The notes under the pieces: model-generated
The model's database searches: none
What the model was told of the DNA's origin: nothing
What the model saw: only the letters and a program-made list of their open reading frames with translations
Shown here: in pieces, positions 1 through 10,701 of the stretch
Numbering within the stretch: the first letter of the stretch is position 1
Layout of the letters: every line of letters starts with the position of its first letter
NCBI GenBank assembly: GCA_016647705.1
Contig: CM028335.1
Location: 12,352,905 to 12,416,904 of the forward strand
DNA from: Eucommia ulmoides
Lineage: Eukaryota; Streptophyta; Magnoliopsida; Garryales; Eucommiaceae
Reading direction: 5' to 3'
Length of the DNA: 64,000 nt
Translations under genes and position numbers: made by a program

Positions 1-69
1 GTTCCCATTAAATATTTTGAGGAGTTAAGCACAACAATATCTGATCAAGTAACCACCATATGAGCTTTC

Positions 70-1310
70 TTCGATACGCCAACTTGGATGGATCCAATAA
101 AAGAATACCTATTGAACGACACACTCCCCTCTGGCCGAGCAGAGGCCAAGGGAATGTGGTATAGGGCATCAAGGTATACCATCATTGATGGGGTGCTATA
201 TCAACGATCATTCTCGGGCCTGTACTCCCGTTGCTTGAGACTGGAAGAGTCTAACTATGTGATGAGCGAAATCCATGAAGGGATGTGTGGCAACCATTCA
301 GGAGAAAGGTCCATGGTTTACAAGCTTATTAGACATGGATACTTCTGGCCAGAAATGTGCAAGGATTACATGCAATCGTCAAAAGATGTGATAAATATTA
401 AAGGTTTACCGTCCATCCCCAACTGCCTTCAATTGTCCTTGTCCCCATAACAAGTCCTTGGCCCTTTGCCCAGTGGGCCATTGATCTTCTCAGACCATTT
501 CCTCAAGGGACCGGGTAAAGAAAATTCCTCGTTGTCACAATTAACTATTTCACGAAATGGGTAGAAGCTAATCCACTTGCGCGAATCACCAAGGAAAGAA
601 TTAGAGATTTCATATGGGAAAATGTTGTGTGCCGCTTAGGAATACCCAGGGCCATCGTCTCCAACAACGGGAAGGAATTTAACAATGATATCTTAGTGTA
701 ATTCTACACCGGGCTGGGGATTCAGACCCACTTTGCATCTCTAGGGTATCTCCAAACCAACGGCCAAGTAAAAGTTACCAACAACACAATTCTCCATGGA
801 CTCAAGAGCAAATTAGATAAATCAAAAGAAAGATGGGTTGAAGATGTATTCCCCGTTCTCTAGGCATACCATACTACCATAAGGGCCACCATAGGGAAAA
901 CTCATTTCACAATGACTTTTGGATCAAAAGCAGTGATCCTTGCTGAGATCGGCATGCCCTCTTCTCGGACGACAATGATCTTTAGCCCAAATGAAAATGA
1001 CTCATCCTTGGCCCTTAACCTTGATCTTCTTAAAGAAAAAAACGAATGTGCCCGTGTTCAGCAAGCAGGTTATCGACAAACAGCGGTCAGGTATTACAAT
1101 AGAAGGGTCTGTCCTTGGTCATTCGACGTTAGAGACCTCATCCTCTGAAAATTAACCCTGGCTACCAAGGATTCAAACGCAGGAAAGCTTTCCCTATATT
1201 AGGAAGGGAAATGTCATGTTACTCGTATTTCCCATCCAGACACTTATGAATTGGAAACAGAAAAATGTGTCCCCCTAAGGCACCCTTAGAATGCAAAACA
1301 ATTGAAACAC
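70..1310 (+). pseudogene. Tat-type integrase remnant
   Basis: The open stretch at 88-450 carries the usual Tat integrase lead-in (RASRYTIIDGVLYQR) and an H2C2 zinc-binding start (HEGMCGNHSG, then HGYFWPEM). About 460-880 in the same direction shows the catalytic core region, with recognisable WVEANPLA-like and GIPRAIVSNNGKEF-like text on either side of a catalytic aspartate. The open stretch at 912-1148 matches the integrase C-terminal region (MTFGSKAVILAEIG, then YYNRRV and a pro-peptide-like end). In life this enzyme inserts the element's cDNA into chromosomes. The copy is a fossil with several breaks. Lineage assignment is by recalled family resemblance, not a search. Confidence 0.85.
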
Positions 1311-2770
1311 TACTAGCCCGGAGAAAATGCTCTGGTGGACTTGTAAAATTTTTTAATTTTTGTAGCATATAAAGAACTTACTTATGAATGGAAGCAATGT
1401 TTTGTTTAACCATCACTCCATTCTCCAAATTTTGTCGGTGGCGGTGAAGTGTAGCCTCTATCCCATTTCGGATTGGGATGAGTAGCCCTCCCTACAAATC
1501 TCTAAACTATGTATATGACGGGATAAGTAGTCCTCCATCCCTTCTCAGATGAAGATGTGCTGCCCCTAGCTCTTTGTTAAAAATACATGGTATCCTGACA
1601 CTCTGCGTCATGGGTAATCTCCATAAAAAAAAACCCATCCCGATGCACTACGTCAGGGGTGTAACCATACTCTCTCCACAGGTCAGTAGTGTTGGCTCGA
1701 GGACTAATAGCAATCATTCTCCAATGGCGTTGCACCGATCGAGTCTGAAGACCTACAGGTAAGCATCTCACCCCTGATAGCCGAGCTAATCTCAGGCGAC
1801 ACAAATGGAGGATGACTCAAGAAGGACAATTTGGGATAACTTGAAAAAACTCAAGGATGAGCCCCAATAAGGAGAACCCACATGTGATCAGCCACAGGGG
1901 ACCGATCTAAGGTTATCCACCTGGGGATCGCGAGGGCCAGATTTCATACAGGTACTACCCCTAGGATTATAACCTACCACTCGAGCTTCGCTCAAATGCT
2001 AGGATGGGGGGCAGAGAGGTTATGGATATGGTGAAATAGTATGAAATGATGCCTTTCCTGAGAAGAGGTAACATGATCTCTTCTTGGCATATAAGTCCGA
2101 AAAGGAAAGCGTGATTTCTTCTCGGGCATTGGTCTAAGAAGAGGTGTAAAACCAAGTGGCAAAAACTTGAATTTTTTCAAGAAAAAATTACACAAGTATT
2201 GTGGATTGTTCGCCCAGAGTAGAGTATTGCCGAGATCAGGAAGAATGACAAAAAGATGTCCAATTAACTAAAATAAAGGGCCAAGTCCTAAAAAATAACC
2301 TAGCAGGGCTTAGGTCTATCTTTGAGATGAGTTCAAGTAATTCACCAAGCAAGACCACAACCCTATGTTCTACCAAATTTCTAAGGCCTCTCCCCATCTC
2401 GGGGTTTCTGAGATAAGGATGGGAATAAAACTCATCCATCGGGGAGGGGAACTGTTCCTACCCCAAAGGGTACAAACTCTCCAAGGATGAACAGGAAAAT
2501 TCGAAGGCATGCAAATACAGACTCAAAGGCAGTAAAGAAAATCATGCAGAAAATAAATCACAAAATATTTAAAATACTCCTAGAAGAAACAAAGAGGAAA
2601 CATTTGTTCATTCATCCAACATTTATTACAAGCCTAAGGCCCCAAAGCCCCCCCCACAAAAGGCCATTTTCACCAAGGGGCTGGGGTTCCAAAAAGGTAT
2701 ATATATAAAAAAAGTTCAAATTGTTGATTGGTCCAGGACTGAGGGGTTGGGTTAAAATTGGTTACTAGCC
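1311..2770 (+). other. Non-coding spacer of the Tat element
   Basis: No convincing gene. About 1440-1570 holds a degenerate repeat whose text (gatgagtagccctcc and variants) is also the unit of the minisatellite at 57195-57655 in the other Tat copy, which ties both to one family. A purine tract around 2003-2015 (GATGGGGGGCAGAG) followed by a 'tggatatgg' text is shared with 58036-58070. It could be an old polypurine tract and LTR start, or a conserved internal motif. The remainder to 2770 shows nothing I recognise. Confidence 0.5.
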
Positions 2771-2779
2771 GATGGGGGA

Positions 2780-5324
2780 CGGGTCGACGTCGCCTTCGCC
2801 TGTGGGGGGTTCATCCTACCCGAACTTAAGGTCCCCTAGAATGGTATATGTTTCATCCAAGCCATCATTTACTTCTCCCATCACGGTTTCAGCATTTCCT
2901 GGGTCAGCTTCGGTGTCCCCCCATCTCGGTGTTGACTTCAGCCATCACGGCATCTCCATTTTCTTTTTGAGCTGCGACATTCCCCGTCTCGGGGTTGGTA
3001 CCTTCTTCAACATGCAAGTAGTCCATACCGATGTCGTCTGCTGGAAAGCTTGGGTGTTGGCGATGCAGGTTATGAATCATATATCTATGTCCGCTCTCTA
3101 CTATCTCGGCAGCAATAAGCATCTTCATGTCGGTAAAGGCAGGGGATTTCTTCTATTATTCTACAACACCTTCTTTAGCTTTTATAACGGCGTCATCGTG
3201 CTCCTTCTGCATTCCCTCCACTTTCTAGCTAACAGCGGTGAGGTCGGCCTCAAGCCTGTCATAGCGGGATTCAATGGCCGTTTTCTCTTCGATCAGCTTT
3301 GCCTTCTCATCGGTCAGTTGTGCCTTCTCCCCAGTTACCTTTTCAGCTTCTCCTTGACATTTTTCTCATTCGCCATCGGTATTTTGCTCATCTCATGCCA
3401 CATTTTTACCTGCGCCACATGTTGTATGCACTCTTCGTTCAGTTTCTGCTCCCTCTAAATGGCAGCATTAAGGCATCCAGACAATGAAAAAATCCTAGAT
3501 AACACCTACAGAACATAAAAAAGAAGAAACATGTCATACCGTTATCCAAAAATAGAGTGTAATGAAGAGTTAAAGTAAACCTCAGTATTAGTCTTACCAA
3601 TATTGCGTCTCTCTGCAGCATGGCAAGGGTTTGTGTATCCGACTCAACATTTATTTGTTCTTGGTTTTTTGGGGAAATGATGTGGCTAATATAGGCAGAC
3701 AACATCTCTGGGTGCTCTAGGGCCCCTTGCTCAAGAAGAAGATTTGTTCTCCGGCCGAAGATGGTTTAGGGGTGGGGGCTTTGCTTGGTTAGGGGGTTGC
3801 AGGAGCTCCCTCGACTCTGGCCTTCTTCGTTTTCTCAGCCCCTGACCTCCCAACTTTTCTCTTCTTTTTTTTTTTGGCTCGCCCCAATACTTTCTTTCCC
3901 GGAGAAAGAGGTAGGGGCCTGATCAGCTTGCATTAAAGTCTCTTTCTCAGTGGCAGCTTTGACCTCCCGCCGTTGTTGCTCTCTCCTAGTTATCCTCCTC
4001 GACACGTCCTCCACCCCAATAGGGGCCTTGCCAGCGAAATTCATTTTGTTGGTCTCTCCTCCCTCTTCGGCAGTTCCTCCTAGGGAACCTCCGCCTGAGG
4101 AAATAAGACTTTCCTCTTCTCGGCCTTGGCCTTGGTAGCCCTCTCCTTCAACAACTTATTTAGTGCCACATTGTCCATAGATATGGATAAGAAAAATACA
4201 AAGAAAATGATAAAAGATTCAAAAAAATTACAACTTCCGAGAAGGAAAAACCTTATCGTTCTTGGTATTTTCTTCATTATATGGCACTGGTAGACCTGGA
4301 GCTCGGTAGAAATAATGGCAATACAACGTCGAATCTAGTAGTTCGTTGACATTCTTGTACTCCGTCTCCCACACAATTTTTCTCTGTTGTTTGATCAAAG
4401 CACTTGGCTGAACTCTCCTCCTATTAGCATTTTTTGGGACTATTCAAGGAAATAAAATAGAGAAACGGAAAAAACGGTCAAAGAAATGACAAAAAACTAT
4501 GTAATCGATGAATCACTCACAAATGAATACATTCTCACCTACAGCACCCCATTCCCTGGGAATGGGGTTGACTCCTTCGTCATTGGGACAGAAATCCCAT
4601 CCTATTCCTCCCAAAAAGAAATACTGGGGCTTCTAGTTCTTCACTGATTCCTCAAGATTAGAAAGAAATTGCCTCCGAAAAGCAACATATCACTACCCCT
4701 TCCCGGAGGGCATGACTTTGGGAAAAAAGAGAGACTTAAAGAAGTCTAGGGACGACTCAAGTCCGTTGGCCTTGAAAATGATAAATGAAGCCCTGAAGGC
4801 CTAGATGCATTTTGGAGCAAGCTATAACAGACACAGCTTGTACTCTGCACAAAGGGTTTGAATCCATGGATGGATTGAAAATCAAAGATCGCCATGCAAA
4901 TGTTCCATGTACACCATAATAAAACCCTTTGGAGGGGCACAAGCCCCATCATCAGGGAGAGAGAGACGAGTCTCCATGCCTTTTTGGATGGCGTACTTAC
5001 TCCGGGCCTCCTGAATTTTCTTTTCCGTTATTGTTGATTCAATCCGCTAAATGGGACTCTTCCCCAGAACAATCTCCTCCCATTATTAGGTCTCGTCCTT
5101 TAGGCCTGGGTTCACCTCCATGATGGGGCCACCGGTGGGCTTAACACCATTGCCGTTGTTGTGGTGGCTGGAAGGTTCAGCGCCGCCCAAAGACCCTGTT
5201 CATTCCTTTGAGCAGCGGGAAAAGCTAATAGAGGGTCAATTTGTGGAAGAGGTGAAAGGTTTAGGGCTTGCCCAGGGGTGGTAGACCCCGACGCAGACTT
5301 AGAAGCAGTAGAATAAGAAGACAT
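2780..5324 (-). pseudogene. Antisense ORF of Tat element, Transposase_28-like ('putative gypsy type transposon')
   Basis: On the minus strand a degraded reading region starts with a methionine at 5324 (MSSYSTASKSASGS). Around 4560-4950 it shows text typical of the plant family Pfam calls 'Putative gypsy type transposon' (PF04195): a central PKGF stretch, then PSGKG, then QYFFLGGIGWDF. It ends in a charged helical part likely to be coiled coil (about 2900-3440). At least one interval (about 4435-4540) looks intron-like, with GTGAG-type donor text on the minus strand. Such antisense ORFs are known downstream of pol in Tat-lineage elements and their function is unknown. The copy is fossil. The family call rests on recalled motif resemblance. 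Confidence 0.6.
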
Positions 5325-5403
5325 TTTGGAGAAGAGATGAGTTACCTACCAAAAAGGTTAGTGCTCCAAAGATCACGAAAATGTGGAAAAAGAACTCAGG
5401 GTA

Positions 5404-5420
5404 CCTCTTTTATATAGGAG
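5404..5420 (-). promoter_or_regulatory. TATA box for the antisense ORF
   Basis: On the minus strand the sequence reads CTCCTATATAAAAGAGG, a near-ideal plant TATA box, about 80 bases upstream of the ATG at 5324. Spacing and orientation fit an internal antisense promoter. No expression evidence is available here. Confidence 0.6.
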
Positions 5421-6329
5421 GGAACTCGTCCACTCCAACCGTCATGCTTGATAACGCCTTGAAGGCGCCTGGGGAATGTGCGCCGTTCAAGGGTCGTGCA
5501 GCCACGTGTCTTCTTCCCAACAGTTTAGTAGGCGACATGTTTGGGCGCATTGAAGAGGCACCATTGTAGGGGCACAGACACGATGGGATGCGTGCATGAC
5601 GTTTGTAGCGTTCTCGTCAATCAGGGGTGGGCTATTCATTATTGTTCCTGGGCCGCCCATCTGTACTCTCACGTCTTCCTTTCCATTCTTGGGCTGACCA
5701 TTCCTGTAACAACCTGATTTCCCAAGGCCGTCACTAGGTTTCTCCCAAGGAGAAATAGAGCTAAAAGAGAAATTATTCCACCATCATGCTTCTGCTGCAC
5801 TACTGTAATAAATTTAATAATAATATATCTTTCTAACACAAAATTTAATGATTGTATAAAATCAACTATTTCTTAGCAAAACTATAAAATTCAACATTTT
5901 GATATTAACACCTATCCTGACTGCCTCAAAAGCAAACTCCCTGACCTTATCTAGCACTAGTAGTTGACCCATCTTTAGCTGAGGTACCTGAGACCCAATA
6001 TTTTATCCGTATACTGTCTTCATAATATAAAAGTAATTTATGAATCAAATATAATTATCAAATACCATTTTTCAAAATATATTATAATATAACCGCATAC
6101 CAAGCTGGAATAAAATTCTACTGCTACTATCACAATAAAATTATGCATATAAATAAACCAGTCAAATAATTTGATATATAATAAAATACCACACGCATAT
6201 TTTCCTACTAACTATAGGATTGTTTTACCTTACGATCGGGAGTTACGATGGTACTATAACCTATGCCACTGTTCAATCTAAGGTGGCTATCAATGCAAGG
6301 GCCATTCAATATCTCCAATGGTAGGAGCA

Positions 6330-6486
6330 ACCACCCTACAAGACTTGTCTAATAGGTAACAACATATATCCACCCTGCAGGACTTGCCTGTTAGGTAACA
6401 ACATCTATCTACTCTGCAGGATTTACCTGACAGGTTACAACATATATCCACCCTACATGACTTATCTGGCAGGTAACAATATATAT
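6330..6486 (-). repeat. 39-bp minisatellite inside the solo LTR
   Basis: Four imperfect 39-bp units, each with a core like CTGCAGGACTTGCCTG. Because 39 is a multiple of three, one minus-strand frame (6290-6490) stays open and shows a repeated Cys-rich 13-residue unit (SCRVDICC). I read this as an accident of the repeat. Related units occur at 51360-51510 and 52040-52150. Confidence 0.8.
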
Positions 6487-7125
6487 TCACATCTCGTAGG
6501 ACATGCCCTCTTGACGAGAAGACAACTATGACATAGTCAGATAATAAAAATCACTTTCCACCTTTAAAAACTTACTCTATCCACATAAGTTATAAAACTG
6601 TCCATTTTAATAAATATTTTCTTTTCATAATTTATACAAAAATATAATTTGTTAATTTACATAGAAGACAGTATACTCACTTCGATTTTTGCGCTACTGA
6701 AAGCACTATCGTCAAAATGTTACGTGGTCGGCGTCGCCTGTGAACCTAACAACGATAGAGCCTAAATTAAGAATTTATTTAAATAAGTCTAATATGCAAT
6801 TCGTGATCGTAAAATGAAATCTCTCCCATTCCTAAATTTTCTCGATCATACAAAATTATTAAATGCCTAGTTTTCTTAAGTTGATTTTAACTGTACAAAA
6901 ATTACTATAGTAACGATTACAAATTTTTTCCCATTAATAATTTAGGCTATAGAAAAATATTAATTAACTGTTAAAAATATTATTCATCAATAAAATACTA
7001 AAAATTGTCGTTTTGATACAATTTATAATTTTTATTTTAAATTGTATTCTTCGCAAGTTTGATATATCTGTGTATACAAATATACCCGCTATATTTCCTA
7101 AACCCACTATATTAATCGAATCTTC

Positions 7126-7126
<1 letters not shown>

Positions 7127-7214
<88 letters not shown>
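7127..7214. repeat. (TA)n microsatellite
   Basis: An uninterrupted alternating TA tract of about 88 bases inside the solo LTR. A second TA tract lies at 7581-7622. Confidence 0.95.
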
Positions 7215-7218
<4 letters not shown>

Positions 7219-7373
7219 CATATAATTATACATATATACATGTCTGTATAGTTAGTCTCATAAATTAAACGTAACATACATATTTTATTTAATAATATAT
7301 AAAGACATATAATTAAAAGAATGAAGGAAAATAGCTACAGGAAGAGCCGAAAGTATATATATATACTATTTAT

Positions 7374-7404
7374 GTTTGTTTCCTTCATTTGGAAGGAAAC
7401 AAAC
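7374..7404. repeat. Perfect 13-bp hairpin in the Tekay-like LTR
   Basis: GTTTGTTTCCTTC and its reverse complement are separated by five bases. A similar hairpin (ATTTGTTTCCTT arms, 53647-53677) sits in the LTR of the Tekay-like element at 53397-54868, so it is a family trait. Confidence 0.75.
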
Positions 7405-7576
7405 ATGGACCATATTTTTTTTAACTTATTTATTTATACTAACTATCCCTACTAAAATAAAAAGAATATTAATTAATCCCAAATTTTTTAAAATTAATTC
7501 AAAATTTACATATTAATTCCCAACACTTTAAATTAAAATTTTAAATAACACATTAGACCCCAAAAGTTTTTAAATT

Positions 7577-7626
<50 letters not shown>

Positions 7627-7830
7627 GAAAAACGGGTCTTACAGTTCCCATCCTAGAACAGTCCACTTCCTTCTCAGAAAAGAGGCCTGATCCCCTATGC
7701 AACACTCCTTAAAGATCACTAACACCACGGAAAGCTCCAATAGAAGCAGCGAAACCCCAAGAGAAGGCTAACAATGAAGTCCCCAGTCTTTAGAATTTCT
7801 TTTTAATACTAGGGACTGGGGGGCTACGGA

Positions 7831-8905
7831 TGAGTGTAAAAATGGTCACCTCAACGCAACCAATTGAGGACCGCTACATTTCCACAACTCCTCGTAAGTC
7901 GAAGACTAAGTATGAAGATTGAACCGAGTAGAGGAATGCTTCCTACCATGCCAGCTATCTTGAAGGCCTCGATACTCTCCAAAAATAGCAGACAAGCCAC
8001 ATCCGGGATGGTAAACCCTTCCAATCTCTGGATTCTCCACTGTAGCCTCGCTCATCTCGGTAACTAGCTCCACATAACTTCTCAAGCAGGGTCCTCCTTC
8101 TCATCTCCGACTATTTCAGAAGGGCGGGGTAAGGAGCTTCGCACAACTTTCTTTTTCTGTCTCCGAAAATTCGGGAAGGGATAGGAATTGAACTCCTCAT
8201 ATAGGCCATAGCAAGAAAGTGTCTCTCTAGTTATTGGCTGGCTCATTTCCCCATCCTTAAAATACCTCCACAAATATCCCAAAGTATCCATAAATATCTC
8301 CTAAATATCCCAAAATATCTATAAATATCATCATGACTCTCTTTCCCAACCTAAAATATCACTAAATATCCTCCAATATGGTCAAGACAAGAGCCTATTG
8401 GCATCCTCACATTGGCTACATGCCAAGTTGACAAATTGATGTGATTTTGAGGAGACACTAATCCATGCTTAAGACCCTTAATAAATCCACTCATTATCTA
8501 TAAAAAGGAGGGTATACAATTGCATAAAAGTAGATGAACTTTGCTCACTCTTCTCGATAATTTTTCTATAAATTTTCCCCCTGTACTCTGAATCTCATAC
8601 CAGAAAGAATACGTTGGGACCATCTGGGCAAGTTCTTTGTGCAGGTTTGTAGGTGCTCCTCTTCCCGGAACTACTTCACTTCAAGCTCTGATTCATCTTT
8701 CCAAGGATCATAAGGCATTTTGGTCCTCTCCTTCTTAGCCTAGAAGGCTTTGGGGTTCTTTCCAATACAGACCATTCCCTTCCCGGCCAGAGACCTCTCC
8801 ATGGACTAGAAGCTCCACATATCGAAGATCTCCATTTCAGACTTCTCCAACTCCATACAAGATTGATTGGACCATACCGTTGGAATCAACCAAAATTTAA
8901 CATCA
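7831..8905 (+). mobile_element. 3' LTR of the Tat element
   Basis: It starts TGAGTGTAAAAATGG directly after a purine tract with a run of six G (about 7811-7824). It ends in text (ACCAAAATTTAACATCAATA) nearly identical to the LTR end at 55415-55434, which there is followed by a Tat-type primer-binding site. The length is about 1075 bp. The exact last base is uncertain by a few positions. Confidence 0.65.
8499..8508 (+). promoter_or_regulatory. LTR TATA box
   Basis: TATAAAAAGG lies about 400 bases before the LTR end, the expected place for the element's own promoter. Confidence 0.65.
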
Positions 8906-8972
8906 ATAATGCTTAATTATCATAGAGTAATAATTCAATTTCTCTATAGCCTTTTGTATCGATATCATTGTC

Positions 8973-9803
8973 ATGGCTCTTTCAGATGAAGTTAATAGTG
9001 TTAAACCTGAAAAATTTAGTAGCCAATATTTTTATAGATGGCAAAGACAACTTTGTTATTAGCTTACCATATTAGGTTTAATATCAACATAGATGATTTA
9101 TCTTCTGCTCAAGAAGTATCTTCTTCTTCTTGGTTACACTAGAAAAAAATTAATTATTATTCTTTTCATAGAATCCTTAGTGCTTTATTTGATCATCTTT
9201 ATGATGTTTATCTAAATTCAACATATTCTGCTAAAGAATTTTGGAATATTTTAGAAGCTGAGTATGACGTTGATGATGCTGGAATTAAGAGATTAGATAT
9301 CTCTACATTCAATAATTATAAAATATTGGACAAAAGTCAATAGGAGACCAAATTCACATATTTAAAGAATATTTAAGAGGAGTGAAAAAGAGTAGTACTA
9401 TTTTTAGTGAAGAGTTTAAGGTTTCATGCCTTATAGATAAATTGTCACCTTCTTGGTCTGACTTTGCTAAAATTCGTAGGCATAAGTAAGGTGAAATGAC
9501 TCTGTCTCTAACCATCAATCTAACAAGGTTGAGGAAAAACTTCGTTTCTCAACTTTTAAACATCAACATGAGAGACCTCCTCATATCAACTTGGTAGAAA
9601 ATGACAAGAATAACAAATGTCAAAATTTCAACAATAAGAAGAATTTTCATCCTAGGCGTAACAATTTTAAACCTAATAGATCATTCAATTGCTTAAGTCA
9701 ACGAACAAACCACCTTAATCCTGCTACTAGATCAAAAGGCTTAGAAAAAGAGAAGATGCACTGTTTTGTTTGCAGTCGGGTAAACCACAAGGCAAGATAT
9801 TAG
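8973..9803 (+). pseudogene. Copia gag remnant
   Basis: It starts MALSDEVNSVKPEKF, and further on come the WNILEAEYD and LRRH-type texts of the Copia gag (UBN2-type) family. Near the end (9591-9803) is a basic Asn-rich linker followed by CFVCSRVNHKAR, a CCHC-type zinc knuckle that binds element RNA. This is a fossil with several breaks. Confidence 0.75.
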
Positions 9804-9929
9804 TAAATCAAAATAATAATCAATGTGGTCTAAGAGCTGAAGTCAATATGCTTATAGATTATGAAAAACTCGGCGAACCTTGCTTTAGGTATGATATTTC
9901 TAGAATCAATTTTACTTGTGAAAATAAAT

Positions 9930-10696
9930 ATTGATGGTTAAATTCTGGAGCTAATATACATGCTTGTTTTGATAATGGCATTTTAAAAAATTATTAGAAA
10001 TCAACTGGAGGAAATGTACCTCTAGAAAATGTTGTTATCGTACAAGTGTGTGGTATATAAGATATTGATTTGATGATAACATCTGGAAAGACTCTAAATC
10101 TAACCAAAGTGCGACATGTTCCTTAAGTGAGAAGAAATTTAATCAGTGTGTCAACCTTAGTCAAGCAAGGTTATAAAATTGTTATGGAGTCCAATAAGTT
10201 TGTTATAACTAAGAATAATATTTTTGTTGCGAAAGGTTATGTGTCTGAATGTTTATTTAAATTAAATGTATTTGTAGAGGATAATAAAATTTGTTAAGTT
10301 TTGAATGTTGAGATTTCTAATATATGGCATAGCAAATTAGGCCATATAAGTTTAACAAAAGTTAAGAAACTGATGGATCTTGAACTTATTCTTAAATCTT
10401 ATGTGGAGTATAAACACAAATGTGAGATATGTATTCAAGGAAAACAACTTAGAAAGCCTTTTAGAAGTGTTAATAGGAATACACGACTTGCAAAGCTTAT
10501 ACATAGTGATGTTTTTGATTCAAATAGACCACCGACTAGAGTTGGGAATAAATATTTTCTTACATTCATTGATGATTGTACGAGATTTTGTTATATTTAT
10601 CTTTTGAAGACTAAAGACGACATTTTCAGCTTGATCAGAAGATTTTCTAAGTTAGTAAAATCTTTATATGGTCTTAAGCAAGCCCCTAAGCAATGA
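9930..10696 (+). pseudogene. Copia protease, pre-integrase and integrase remnant
   Basis: Around 9930-10290 there is protease-like text (LNSGANIHACF, resembling the DSGA active site, then VRHVP). The open stretch at 10301-10696 carries the GAG-pre-integrase zinc domain (IWHSKLGHIS, CEICIQGKQ) and the integrase start (HSDVFDSNRPP, YFLTFIDDCTRF). The last residues (KSLYGLKQAPKQ) belong to reverse transcriptase, so part of the element is absent here. It is a fossil. Confidence 0.8.
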
Positions 10697-10701
10697 CATG
10701 A

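Larger units (their letters stand above)
5705..7643 (-). mobile_element. Solo LTR, Tekay-like Ty3/Gypsy
   Basis: A 1939-bp unit begins TGTAACAACC and ends GGTCTTACA, so on the minus strand it reads TGTAAGACCCG...GTTACA, the terminal pattern of plant Tekay/Del LTRs. Flanking pentamers are ATTCC (5700-5704) and GTTCC (7644-7648), a target duplication with one mismatch. No internal gene sequence is present, so it is a solo LTR. Its final block (GGGAGAAACC ... GGGAAATC ... GTTACA) matches the LTR ends at 50529 and 54868. It also holds a 39-bp minisatellite, two long (TA)n tracts and a hairpin. Confidence 0.75.
1..8905 (+). mobile_element. Tat-lineage Ty3/Gypsy retrotransposon, 3' portion (fossil)
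   Basis: The window opens inside the pol gene of a Ty3/Gypsy element. Reading left to right I see integrase sequence, a spacer, a long antisense reading region, a polypurine tract (about 7811-7824) and a 3' LTR (7831-8905). Integrase followed by an antisense ORF is a layout known from the plant Tat/Retand lineage. The element is broken in many places and interrupted by a solo LTR at 5705-7643. Its 5' part lies outside the window. A second purine tract near 2003-2015 resembles one at 58036 in another Tat copy, so two related copies may be fused here. Age is not measurable without the 5' LTR, but the decay suggests an old insertion. Confidence 0.8.

Noticed and set aside
2772-3458. 228-codon plus-strand frame
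   Set aside because: Shadow of the coiled-coil part of the antisense ORF on the minus strand. Its own translation is hydrophobic and of low quality.
6290-6490. Cys-rich repeated small protein
   Set aside because: Follows exactly from the 39-bp minisatellite in a solo LTR. No signal peptide, promoter or relatives seen.
7013-7225. Frame ending in a long Tyr-Ile repeat
   Set aside because: Translation of the (TA)n microsatellite.
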